A DNA stretch of 46,371 nt from Streptomyces sp. SID10853 (GTDB lineage Bacteria > Actinomycetota > Actinomycetes > Streptomycetales > Streptomycetaceae). The notes under the pieces are model-generated. The model had not been told where the DNA came from. It saw only the letters and a program-made list of their open reading frames with translations, and did no database searches. How positions within the stretch are numbered: the first letter of the stretch is position 1; every line of letters starts with the position of its first letter. Location of the stretch: contig NZ_JAAGLN010000028.1 in assembly GCF_010548145.1 (NCBI RefSeq), positions 1-46,371 of the forward strand, read 5' to 3'. This document shows positions 35,028 through 42,528 of the stretch, in pieces. The translations under genes and the position numbers were made by a program.

Positions 35028-35525
35028 GTGCCCGGAATCGACGAGTGTCTGCTGGAAGCCATGCGGCTGCCCGGCTCCCGCGGTGCCGCCGTGGTCGACT
35101 GGACCAGCGGGCTCGCACTCGGCACCATCGGCGAGTCGCCGAACAACGACCACGAGGCGACCGCGGCCGAGACCGCGGAGCTGGCCCGGATGGCCGCGGA
35201 GCACCAGGCATTCGCCCCGGACCCCACCACCACTGCGGCGGACGTACCGGCGGACGGGCCGGCGAACGTAGCGGCGGACGTACCGGCCGGCGGCGACGAA
35301 CCACCCGGCGCATCGGCTCCCGCCGTCGCAACTCCCGCCGCACCAGCGGGCCTTCCGGTCGAGGACGTCATCGTCACCAACCGCACCGGCTACCACATCC
35401 TGCGCTTCGTCGAGACGACCTTCGACAGCAGCGTCTTCCTGCACCTCTGGCTCGACCGCGACGAGGGAAATCTGGCGCTCGCCCGATTACGGCTGCGGGA
35501 CCTGGCCGAGCGACTGGTGCTGTGA
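35028..35525 (+). CDS. Roadblock/LC7-like protein with Ala/Pro insertion
   Basis: A 165-residue protein starting at a GTG preceded by GGGAGGGGAG. Its ends match the 124-residue protein at 36882: VVDWTSGLALGTIGE against VDYTSGMALGTLGG, and EDVIVTNRTGYHILRFVE plus GNLALARLRLRDLAERL against EDILITLGGQYHLIRLL plus SNLAMARHQLKKIEADL. About 50 Ala/Pro/Asp-rich residues (about 60-112, with ADVPADGPANVAADVP) are inserted between them. Roadblock/LC7 folds usually dimerise and regulate small GTPases. The stop overlaps the next start (TGATG). Function unknown. Confidence 0.75.
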   Translation: MPGIDECLLEAMRLPGSRGAAVVDWTSGLALGTIGESPNNDHEATAAETAELARMAAEHQAFAPDPTTTAADVPADGPANVAADVPAGGDEPPGASAPAVATPAAPAGLPVEDVIVTNRTGYHILRFVETTFDSSVFLHLWLDRDEGNLALARLRLRDLAERLVL

Positions 35526-36331
35526 TGACCGCCGCGGGCGGTCCCAGACCCCCGGCCGGACCTCCCGGCGTCTCGCCGATGCTCGTCCGGCTCGCGGGCG
35601 AACGCGCCACCGGCGCGCTGCTGCGGGACCGCGGCACCCTCTATCTGGTCGACGGGCAGGTGGTGCACGCCGAGAGCCCGGCCGCCCCCGGCATAGACGT
35701 CCTGCTGACCACATCGGGGCTGCTGCGCCCCGAAGGGTGGCGGCAGGCCCTGGACCGGGCCGGGGCCCACGGCCGGGTCGGCCGGTTCCTGGTCGAGAGC
35801 GGCCAGGTCGCGGACGGTGAGCTGGAGATCTGCCATCTCGGCGCCCTGCACGACGCGGCGTACTTCGCACTCGCCCCCAGCAGCGGCCCCACCCGCTTCC
35901 GCTACGGCGTCGCCCACTGGATCGGCCCCGTGCACCCGGTACCGGCCGACGCCGTGGGGCGGGAGGCCGCCCGCCGCCGGGAACTGCTCGACCGGCTCTG
36001 GCCGTACCCGGACATCGACACCGCCCCGGTCGTACGGGCCCCGAGCCACCCCGACACCCCGGTCACCCCGCGCCAGCGCGCCGTGCTCGACCTGGCGGAC
36101 GGGGTCCGTACCCCGCCCGGCATCGCACGGGCGCTGGGCCGCCCGGCCTTCCACACCCTCGTCGACGTCCGCAGGCTGGCAGCCGCCGGTGCCGTCGAGA
36201 CCCCGCGCGCGCCCGCACCGCGGACGTCCGCGGTGCCAGCCCGGTTCGCCGACGCGGTCGCCGGTGTGTCGCCCGACCCGGATGTCGCCCTGCTCCGCCG
36301 GCTGCGCGACGCATTGGAGGCCACGCTGTGA
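35525..36331 (+). CDS. DUF4388/PATAN-like protein with winged-helix-like C-terminus
   Basis: A 268-residue soluble protein. Residues about 18-80 resemble DUF4388 (PATAN): MLVRLAGERATGALLRDRG, LYLVDGQVVHAESP, then a GLLRPEGWRQAL helix. GRFLVESGQVADGELEICHL follows, as in bacterial gliding/motility PATAN proteins. Residues about 170-225 (TPRQRAVLDLADGVRTPPGI and LGRPAFHTLVDVRRLAAAGA) look like a winged helix. DUF4388 proteins often partner roadblock proteins and GTPases. It overlaps both neighbours (TGATG and GTGA). Role unknown. Confidence 0.75.
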   Translation: MTAAGGPRPPAGPPGVSPMLVRLAGERATGALLRDRGTLYLVDGQVVHAESPAAPGIDVLLTTSGLLRPEGWRQALDRAGAHGRVGRFLVESGQVADGELEICHLGALHDAAYFALAPSSGPTRFRYGVAHWIGPVHPVPADAVGREAARRRELLDRLWPYPDIDTAPVVRAPSHPDTPVTPRQRAVLDLADGVRTPPGIARALGRPAFHTLVDVRRLAAAGAVETPRAPAPRTSAVPARFADAVAGVSPDPDVALLRRLRDALEATL

Positions 36332-36792
36332 TCCGCGCTCTGCGGCAGCGCGCCGAGAGGAGACAACTGATGTCCGCGGAGGCCGAAGTGCTGGACGAGC
36401 TGCGCCGGCTGAGAGCCCGGGTGCCCCTGATCAGCGGAGCGCTCGCGGCCAGCGCCGACGGTCTCGTGCTGGCGCAGGACACCACGTCGGCCGAGGGCGA
36501 GTCCGTCGCCGCGCTCACCGCTGCGGCGCTCGGCGTCGCACAGCGGCTGACCGAGACGACGGGCCAGGGCGCCTTCCGTGAGCTGCTGGTCCGCGGCGAG
36601 CACGGCTATGTGGCGACGTACGCGGCAGGCCCGTCCGCCGTGCTCACCCTGCTCGCCCAGCCCCGTATCAACGTGGGCCGGCTGCATCTGGAGGCCCGCA
36701 GGTCGAGCACCCGGATCGGTGAGCTGGTCGACGGCGCCCTCGACCGGACGGAGAGCCCACGGCCGCAGAGCCCACGAGCGGAGAGCCCATGA
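36328..36792 (+). CDS. Roadblock/LC7 domain protein
   Basis: A 154-residue protein. The roadblock fold (about 20-130) shows VLDELRRLRARVPLISGALA, ASADGLVLAQDT, VAALTAAALGVAQRLTE and GYVATYAAGPSAVLTLLAQP, the pattern of actinobacterial CvnB-type proteins. The GTG start overlaps the previous stop (GTGA). An ATG at 36370 with GAGGAG 8 nt upstream is an equally good start. The Ser/Pro/Arg-rich end (ESPRPQSPRAESP) is a triplet repeat of about five residues. Standard conservons place a CvnB next to DUF742 and a GTPase; neither is here. Confidence 0.82.
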   Translation: MIRALRQRAERRQLMSAEAEVLDELRRLRARVPLISGALAASADGLVLAQDTTSAEGESVAALTAAALGVAQRLTETTGQGAFRELLVRGEHGYVATYAAGPSAVLTLLAQPRINVGRLHLEARRSSTRIGELVDGALDRTESPRPQSPRAESP

Positions 36793-36881
36793 CCGGCAAG
36801 CCTCCCTCCCGTACCCGTACCCGTACGACACCGCGAACGACCCGTTCCGCCACCCACAGGAAGAAAGGAAGTGCGCCTCCC

Positions 36882-37256
36882 ATGGCGAACACCGAAACCG
36901 CACTCAAGGACGCGATGAGCTCGATCGAGGGCACCATCGGCGTGGCCCTCGTCGACTACACCAGCGGCATGGCCCTCGGCACGCTCGGCGGCGGCAAGGA
37001 CCTCGATCTGGCCGTGGCCGCCGCCGGGAACACGGATGTGGTGCGTGCCAAGGTGCGGACCATGGAACACCTCGGGCTCAAGGACGAGATCGAGGACATC
37101 CTGATCACACTGGGCGGGCAGTACCACCTGATCCGGCTGCTCAAGGGGCGCGGGAACAACGGCCTGTTCCTCTATCTGGCGCTGGACAAGTCCCGGTCGA
37201 ACCTCGCGATGGCCCGTCACCAGCTGAAGAAGATCGAAGCCGATCTGGAGGTGTGA
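36882..37256 (+). CDS. Roadblock/LC7-like protein (short paralog)
   Basis: A 124-residue protein starting MANTETALKDAMSSIEGTIG, with AAAGGAAG 10 nt before the ATG. An ATG at 36789, which overlaps the previous stop (ATGA), would add an Arg/Thr-rich stretch of 31 residues and cannot be excluded. It aligns with the 165-residue protein at 35028 except for that protein's insertion. GVALVDYTSGMALGTLGG, LKDEIEDILITLGGQYHLIR and GLFLYLALDKSRSNLAMARH form a compact alpha/beta roadblock fold. Probably forms heterodimers with the neighbouring paralogs; inferred. Confidence 0.8.
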   Translation: MANTETALKDAMSSIEGTIGVALVDYTSGMALGTLGGGKDLDLAVAAAGNTDVVRAKVRTMEHLGLKDEIEDILITLGGQYHLIRLLKGRGNNGLFLYLALDKSRSNLAMARHQLKKIEADLEV

Positions 37257-37266
37257 GCCGGCCGCG

Positions 37267-37950
37267 TCAGCGGCGCCGTGCCCCGCCGGGTGCGGCGTCG
37301 CCCGCGAGGACGCCCGTCGAGCTGTAGCCCTTGACCGGCTTCCCCGCGGGGCCCCGCGCGATCCAGTCGGTACGGACCCAGAAGAGGACGTCGTCCGCGC
37401 GTTCGCGGCGGCCGAGCCGTACCGCCTTGAGCCAGAGCCCGGCGCCCGCTCCGGCGAGCGTCAGCCCGCCGGCGGCCGGGAGGGCGAACGACGAGCCGAG
37501 CGCCGCGACGAAGGCCACGAGCAGCCACCAGCGGTGGGCGCGCCGCCAGTTCCGTACGGTCACGGCGCGGTCCTGGAGGAAGTCCGACCGGCCCGCCCGC
37601 GAGGGCGACTTCGACAGATGGACGAAGCGGCGGCCACGGACCAGGGCGACCACCGCGCAGGTGAACAGTGCGAGCGCCGCCCCGGCCAGGAGGCCGATCC
37701 TGCGCCCGGTCAGCCCTGGGAGCAGCGCCCCGGCCGCCGCGGCCACCAGCCCCAGCCACCACAGCGGCGCGGCCCCGGCGCGTACCAGCACCGCGACCCG
37801 CGCCACGGTCCGCGGCCGGCCCTTCCCCGGCCGGCCGGGCCGCCCCGACCGCCGGTCCTGATCCTGTGTCCGCCCCTGTGCCTGATCCTGCGCCCGCCGC
37901 CGCGTCTGCGCCTGTCCCCGCGTCTGCGTCTGCGCTCTGCCGCGCCCCAC
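37267..37950 (-). CDS. Four-helix membrane protein of unknown function
   Basis: A 227-residue protein. The first 45 residues are Gln/Arg/Thr low complexity (AQTQTRGQAQTRRR and similar) from a repetitive DNA stretch. Four membrane helices are visible near 62-80, 84-104, 140-157 and 160-176. Between the pairs lies the conserved-looking loop FVHLSKSPSRAGRSDFLQDR. The C-terminus has DVLFWVRTDWIARGPAGKPVKGY. GAAGGAG lies 6 nt before the GTG start. I do not recognise the family. It converges with the last roadblock gene, with 10 bp between stops. Confidence 0.7.
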   Translation of the reverse strand: MGRGRAQTQTRGQAQTRRRAQDQAQGRTQDQDRRSGRPGRPGKGRPRTVARVAVLVRAGAAPLWWLGLVAAAAGALLPGLTGRRIGLLAGAALALFTCAVVALVRGRRFVHLSKSPSRAGRSDFLQDRAVTVRNWRRAHRWWLLVAFVAALGSSFALPAAGGLTLAGAGAGLWLKAVRLGRRERADDVLFWVRTDWIARGPAGKPVKGYSSTGVLAGDAAPGGARRR

Positions 37951-38088
37951 GTCCGTACTCCTTCCGCACGCCTGCTCCGGACCGAGCGGAGATTAGCGAC
38001 GGTTTCTGAGTACGCCGTGAGAAGCCGCAGAGCGCCGGGCCCGCAGCCCCGCCCCGCGCTCCGGTGCGTCCCCTGCTCCCCTACTCCC

Positions 38089-38151
38089 CTGCTCCACGAA
38101 CAGACCCTGCTGCTCCACGAACAGCCCCCGCTACTCCACGAACAGCCCCCG
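38089..38151. repeat. Three 21-bp tandem repeats over the RpiR gene end
   Basis: The units 38089-38109, 38110-38130 and 38131-38151 share CTCCACGAACAG and differ at few positions. The last unit encodes the RpiR C-terminus (R-G-L-F-V-E-stop). Read on, the other two units would encode RGLFVEQ and QGLFVEQ. A CAG-to-TAG difference makes the stop. Confidence 0.75.
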
Positions 38152-38967
38152 CGCCGCCGCCCGTGTGTCGAACTCCTCCAGGCGCGACTGTGCCTCCGGC
38201 AGGTCGTCGCACATCGCCTCCAGGAGTACCCGCCCCAGCAGCATCGGCCCGCACACCGTGTCGAAGGCCAGGCCGGTGCCGACGGCGGCCGGTACCAGGA
38301 TGTCGCTGTGCCGGGCGACCGGTGCGAAGGCCGAGTCGGCGACCGTCACGACGGTCAGCCCGGCCGACTGCGCGTACGCGAGCGCGTCGACCACCTCACG
38401 CGGGTGGCGGGGCAGCGCGAAGCAGAGCAGCACCGTGGCCCCGGCCCGTACCGCGGCGTCGATACGGTCGGCCAGCATCGTGCCGCCCTCGTCGAGCAGC
38501 CGGACGTCCCTGTGGACCTTGGCGGCGAAGTACGCGAACCCCCTGGCCTGCGACGATGCGGCGCGCAGCCCCAGTACCGGCAGGGTCGGAGACTGCGCGA
38601 GCAGCCGGCCGGCCCGCTCGACCAGCGAGGGATCGGCCAGGACTTCGGCGAGTTGGCGCAGATTCTCCATCTCGGCGTGGACGGCCTGCTGGTACTCGTT
38701 GAGGCTGTCGTCGTCCGCCTCGCGCCCGGCCGGTGCGACCTCCCGCAGATGGCGGCGGAGCGCCGGGTAGCCGTCGAAGCCGAGCGCCACCGCGAACCGG
38801 GTGACGGACGGCTGGCTGACCCCGGCCAGCTCGGCCAGTTCGACGGAGGAGAGGAAGGGCGCCTCGGCGGCCTGCCGCACCATGCAGTGGGCGATGCGCC
38901 GCTGGGTCGGTGTCAGCCGGTGCCCTTCGAAGAGCTGTTGCAGCCGTGCGGCCGGGCTGTCGCTCAT
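38131..38967 (-). CDS. MurR/RpiR family transcriptional regulator
   Basis: A 278-residue regulator. The N-terminal HTH_6 domain (about 8-80) contains GHRLTPTQRRIAHCMV and SSVELAELAGVSQPSVTRFA, followed by LGFDGYPALRRHLRE. The C-terminal SIS domain (about 120-260) has VLGLRAASSQARGFAYFAAK and VLLCFALPRHPREVVDAL, though its ligand is probably not a sugar phosphate here. GAGGGGG precedes the ATG at 38967. The ATG at 39009 inside a repeat is less well supported. It lies 91 bp after the ammonia-lyase-like gene on the same strand, so it likely controls that gene and the divergent importer. Confidence 0.9.
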   Translation of the reverse strand: MSDSPAARLQQLFEGHRLTPTQRRIAHCMVRQAAEAPFLSSVELAELAGVSQPSVTRFAVALGFDGYPALRRHLREVAPAGREADDDSLNEYQQAVHAEMENLRQLAEVLADPSLVERAGRLLAQSPTLPVLGLRAASSQARGFAYFAAKVHRDVRLLDEGGTMLADRIDAAVRAGATVLLCFALPRHPREVVDALAYAQSAGLTVVTVADSAFAPVARHSDILVPAAVGTGLAFDTVCGPMLLGRVLLEAMCDDLPEAQSRLEEFDTRAAARGLFVE

Positions 38968-38998
38968 GCCGTCGTCCCCCTCAAGTTCCACATCCACA

Positions 38999-39076
38999 TC
39001 AGAGTTCATTGAACCGCCCGCGCCGGAGAGCCCTGCACTCCGGCCCCGGGGAACCCCCTCAGAGGTCATTGAACCG
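38999..39076. repeat. Pair of near-identical 18-bp repeats between lyase-like and RpiR genes
   Basis: TCAGAGTTCATTGAACCG (38999-39016) and TCAGAGGTCATTGAACCG (39059-39076) differ at one base and start exactly 60 bp apart. The first contains the perfect palindrome GTTCATTGAAC. The second overlaps the stop codon of the lyase-like gene. They may be binding sites or remnants of a duplication of the gene end. Confidence 0.55.
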
Positions 39077-40555
39077 GTCGAGCAGCGCGGCCGCGGTCTC
39101 GACGTCGTCGGTGAGCGGCCGGTCCGCGACGTCCGGGTCGAGCACCTCGTCCGCCAGGGCGAAGGCGCGGCCGACCGGCAGACCGGGGTCGATCCGCAGC
39201 TCGCGCAGGCGCAACGCCCTTATCACGGCGACCAGTTCGCAGCCCACCACATAGCGGTAGACCCGGGCGGCCCGCAGCGCCTGCCGGGCCGCGAGCGACG
39301 CGAAGCTGGCCTGCTCCTCGACGCCCCGGGAGAGGACGGCGTGCCCGAGCGAGGCCGGCGCGGACAGGGCGCTCAGCTCACCGAGCGCCGCGCCTGCCGC
39401 GTACTCCAGGATCATCACGCCCGACGACGCGGCCTCGCCGTCGGCGAGGAAGGGCCTGAGCCGGGTGAACCCGGGCTCGTTCAGCGCGGAGAGCCGGGAG
39501 GTGGAGAGCCGGGCGGTCTGCGTGAGGGCCAGCCTGAAATGGTCGAGCGCCAGGGCGAGTTGGGCCATGTAGAAGCCGCCGTGGTGGTAGGCGGCCGGGC
39601 TTTGATTGAGCGCAGTGTCCGCGCGGATCAGCGGGTTCTCGGCCGCCGCGTTGATCTCGACGGCGATGGTGCGCTCCAGCAGGTCGGCCGCGTCCTGTGC
39701 GGGTCCGTGGATCTGCGGGACACAGCGGAAGCCGTACGGGTCCTGGATGCGGCCCAGCGGCGGGGTGGGCCGCTCGGGTGCGCCGAGCAAGCGGCGGCTG
39801 CGGGCTGCGACGGCGTACGAACCGGGGTGCGGGCGGGCCGCGTGCACCGGCTCCGCGTACGCCTCGAACGAGCCGTCCACGGCGAGCAGCGACAGCGCGG
39901 CCACCATCTGTGTGGCGTCGACCAGGCCGCGCAGTTCGTCGAGCGCGAGGGCGGCCTGGCCGAGGGTGAGGGCGTTGCTGCTGATCAGGGCGAGGGCGTC
40001 GTTGTTGTCGAGGCGCAGCGCCGCGGGCGGCGGGCCGCCCTGCCAGGGGTGCTCGCCGGCCAGGGCGAGGCCCATCTGGGCGAGGGCCGCGATGTCGCCG
40101 GTCCCGACCGAGCCGAACGCGTTGACCACGGGGTGGGCGCCGGACTCCAGGGCTTCGCAGAGCGCGGTGACGACGGTGGGCCGCAGTCCGGCCCCGCCGG
40201 CGAGCAGCTGGTTGGCGCGTACGGCGAGCATGGCCCTGACCTCGTGGCCCGGCAGCGGATCCCCGATGGCCCCGGCGTGCGAGCGCAGCAGCCGCAGTCC
40301 GTGGTCGGCGGCTGCGCCGGACGGCACCGACTCGTTACGGTTGGCGCCGACACCCGTGGAGCGGCCGTACACCCGGCCCGACGCGGCGAGCTCACGTGCC
40401 GCGTCCCACGACTGTTCAGTACGCTTCATCGCCTCGGTCCCGGGTACGGGCCTGGCCGTGCCGCGGGCGAGCCGGACCACATCGGCGACCGGAAGGGACT
40501 CACCGTCGAGGACCACGATGCCGGTCTGGGTATCCACCGTGCGGTACGGCATCAT
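39059..40555 (-). CDS. HAL/PAL-family lyase lacking the MIO triad
   Basis: A 498-residue member of the histidine/phenylalanine ammonia-lyase family by length and motifs: VYGRSTGVGANRN (Tyr63), RSHAGAIGDPL (His93), IQDPYGFRCVPQ (Tyr274, Arg277), VEINAAAENPLI and GVEEQASFAS. The cofactor-forming segment reads GSVGTGDIAAL (148-158) where active enzymes have GSVGASGDLAPL. Ala-Ser-Gly is therefore replaced by Thr-Gly and MIO cannot form by the known route. The Asn of LINGT is also changed (LISSN). It may use a substrate with a better leaving group than ammonia, or be inactive. GGAGG precedes the ATG. Divergent from a betaine-type importer. Confidence 0.88.
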   Translation of the reverse strand: MMPYRTVDTQTGIVVLDGESLPVADVVRLARGTARPVPGTEAMKRTEQSWDAARELAASGRVYGRSTGVGANRNESVPSGAAADHGLRLLRSHAGAIGDPLPGHEVRAMLAVRANQLLAGGAGLRPTVVTALCEALESGAHPVVNAFGSVGTGDIAALAQMGLALAGEHPWQGGPPPAALRLDNNDALALISSNALTLGQAALALDELRGLVDATQMVAALSLLAVDGSFEAYAEPVHAARPHPGSYAVAARSRRLLGAPERPTPPLGRIQDPYGFRCVPQIHGPAQDAADLLERTIAVEINAAAENPLIRADTALNQSPAAYHHGGFYMAQLALALDHFRLALTQTARLSTSRLSALNEPGFTRLRPFLADGEAASSGVMILEYAAGAALGELSALSAPASLGHAVLSRGVEEQASFASLAARQALRAARVYRYVVGCELVAVIRALRLRELRIDPGLPVGRAFALADEVLDPDVADRPLTDDVETAAALLDRFNDL

Positions 40556-40630
40556 GCGCGAACGCCTCCTTATTCCGACATTCGGTCTTGCCTGCTGGAC
40601 CTACGTCATCAGTGTTTTAGCGCAGCCCAT

Positions 40631-40644
40631 TGACAAATTATTCA
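40631..40644. promoter_or_regulatory. Dyad in the divergent lyase/ABC-importer promoter
   Basis: TGACAAATTATTCA fits TGAnnAATTnnTCA with an AATT centre. It is the only AT-rich island in the 138-bp divergent gap. TTGACA (40630-40635) overlaps it and could be the importer -35 box. It resembles the hutU site TGAATAGAGCTAGTCA: read on the opposite strands, both give TCTGAATA, a short spacer and GTCAAT. Confidence 0.5.
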
Positions 40645-40693
40645 GACACCAAGAACTCTGCATGACCATATGCAGCCGGGCAAGGGATGACCG

Positions 40694-41869
40694 ATGATCA
40701 AATTCGACTCCGTGCACAAACGCTTCCCGAACGGCACCACAGCGGTCCACGACCTCAACCTGGACATGCCCGAAGGACAGATCACGGTCCTGGTCGGCTC
40801 GTCCGGGTGCGGCAAGACCACCACCCTCCGCATGATCAACCGCATGGTCGACCCGTCGTCGGGGACCATCCGCCTCGCGGACAAGGACATCCTGGAGGCG
40901 GACGCCGCCGAGCTGCGGCGCGGCATCGGCTACGTCATCCAGCAGTCCGGGCTGTTCCCGCACCGGACGATCCTGGACAACGTGGCCACCGTCCCGCTGC
41001 TGCTCGGCTGGGGCCGCAAGAAGTCCCGCGCCCGCGCGGCGGAGCTGCTGGAGACGGTCGGGCTGACCGCCGACACCGGCAAGCGCTACCCGCACCAGCT
41101 CTCCGGCGGGCAGCAGCAGCGCGTCGGCGTGGCCCGCGCGCTCGCGGCCGACCCGCCGGTGCTGCTCATGGACGAGCCGTTCGGCGCGGTGGACCCGGTG
41201 GTCCGCACCCAGCTCCAGGACGAGCTGCTGCGGCTGCAGAAGGACCTCAACAAGACCATCGTCTTCGTCACCCACGACATAGACGAGGCCGTCCGGCTCG
41301 GCGACCGCATCGCGGTCTTCCGTACCGGCGGCCATCTCGTCCAGTGCGCCGAGCCCGCCGAGCTGCTCGCCCGGCCCGCCGACGACTTCGTGGCGGACTT
41401 CCTGGGCGCCGAGCGCGGGCTGAAGCTCCTGTCGCTCTCCACGCTCGCCGGGATACCCCAGACCTCCGCGCCCGTCGTCCGCGCCGACGAGCGAATAACC
41501 GCGGCGAAGCGGACCGGCCGCTGGCAGCTGGTGACATCGGCCGACAACAGGCCGCTCGGCTGGCTCGACGCGGACGCGGCCCCGGCGGCCGGGACCGCGG
41601 GCGACGCCCCGCTGCTGCCCGTCCGGGCGCTGCGCGACACCGACTCGCTGCTCTCGGCGCTCAACGAGTCCGTCTCGTCCCCGGCCGGGCTCGTGGCCCG
41701 GGTGGACGCCGACGGCGCACTGACCGGCGTCACCTCACGCGACGCCATCCACGACCGTGCGGGCGAGGCCCACACGAGCGCCGGAGCCGGCGAAGCCCCC
41801 GCGCAGACCGGCGCCACACAGACCGGGACCACGAAGACCGACGCCACGAAGACCGGCACCACCGCATGA
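40694..41869 (+). CDS. Betaine/choline-type ABC importer ATPase
   Basis: A 391-residue ATPase of the OpuCA/ProV (quaternary amine) family. Walker A is VGSSGCGKTTT, the Q-loop VIQQSGLFPHRT, the signature QLSGGQQQRVGVARAL, Walker B VLLMDEPFGAVDP and the switch FVTHDIDEA. The C-terminal part (about 265-355) is a degenerate tandem CBS region, the osmosensing module of this family. A Thr-repeat tail (TGTTKTDATKTGTTA) ends it. AAGGGA lies 7 nt before the ATG. The stop overlaps the first permease (ATGA). It energises the two permeases below. Confidence 0.94.
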   Translation: MIKFDSVHKRFPNGTTAVHDLNLDMPEGQITVLVGSSGCGKTTTLRMINRMVDPSSGTIRLADKDILEADAAELRRGIGYVIQQSGLFPHRTILDNVATVPLLLGWGRKKSRARAAELLETVGLTADTGKRYPHQLSGGQQQRVGVARALAADPPVLLMDEPFGAVDPVVRTQLQDELLRLQKDLNKTIVFVTHDIDEAVRLGDRIAVFRTGGHLVQCAEPAELLARPADDFVADFLGAERGLKLLSLSTLAGIPQTSAPVVRADERITAAKRTGRWQLVTSADNRPLGWLDADAAPAAGTAGDAPLLPVRALRDTDSLLSALNESVSSPAGLVARVDADGALTGVTSRDAIHDRAGEAHTSAGAGEAPAQTGATQTGTTKTDATKTGTTA

Positions 41870-42525
41870 CCATCGACTGGGGCTGGTTCCCCGACCACAC
41901 CGGTGAGATGGCCCACCTCACCGCCGACCATCTCTCCACCGCGGTGCCCGCCGTCCTCATCGGCCTGCTGATCGCGCTCCCGCTGGCGGTCATCGCCCAC
42001 CGGATACGGGCGCTGCGCGGCTTCGTACTCGGCCTCTCGAACATCCTCTACACGATCCCCTCGCTGGCCTTCTTCGTCCTGCTGCTGCCCATCACCGGGC
42101 TCACCAGGACCACGGCGATCACCGGACTGACCGCGTACACGCTGGTCGTACTCGTACGGAACACCGTCGAGGGCCTGGACGCGGTGCCCGCCAGGGTGCG
42201 CGAGGCGTCCACCGCCATGGGCACCAGGCCGCTGCGCACCCTGCTCACCGTGGAACTGCCGCTGGCGCTCCCGGTGATCATGGCCGGGATCCGGGTCTCC
42301 ACCGTGATGTCGATCTCGCTGGTGAGCGTCGCCAGCTACATCGGGTACGGCGGCCTCGGCCAGCTCTTCACCGACGGCTTCCAGCGCAACTACCCCACCC
42401 CGGTCATCGCCGGTGTGATCCTGACCCTGCTGCTCGCGCTGGTCGCGGACGCGCTGCTCGTCACCGTCCAGTGGCTGTGCACGCCCTGGACCAGGCAGCG
42501 CCATTCCATGAAGAGGGGCGCCTGA
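41866..42525 (+). CDS. Betaine-type ABC importer permease 1
   Basis: A 219-residue BPD-type permease of the OpuCB family with about 5-6 membrane helices. SNILYTIPSLAFFVLLLPIT is the family segment. The EAA loop that contacts the ATPase is VREASTAMGTRPLRTLLTVE with PLALPVIMAGIR. Starts at the ATG overlapping the ATPase stop. Followed after 3 bp by the second permease. Confidence 0.94.
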   Translation: MTIDWGWFPDHTGEMAHLTADHLSTAVPAVLIGLLIALPLAVIAHRIRALRGFVLGLSNILYTIPSLAFFVLLLPITGLTRTTAITGLTAYTLVVLVRNTVEGLDAVPARVREASTAMGTRPLRTLLTVELPLALPVIMAGIRVSTVMSISLVSVASYIGYGGLGQLFTDGFQRNYPTPVIAGVILTLLLALVADALLVTVQWLCTPWTRQRHSMKRGA

Positions 42526-42528
42526 CCC

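Noticed and set aside
37217..37969. Alternative 250-residue frame over the membrane protein at 37267-37950
   Set aside because: It is almost pure Arg/Gly/Ala/Pro with no hydrophobic pattern, while the chosen frame gives four clear membrane helices and a good ribosome-binding site.
39059..40555. Ordinary histidine ammonia-lyase (hutH)
   Set aside because: The Ala-Ser-Gly triad needed for MIO is Thr-Gly, the LINGT asparagine is changed, and the gene is separated from the hut operon by the roadblock cluster. The family assignment stands, the enzyme name does not.
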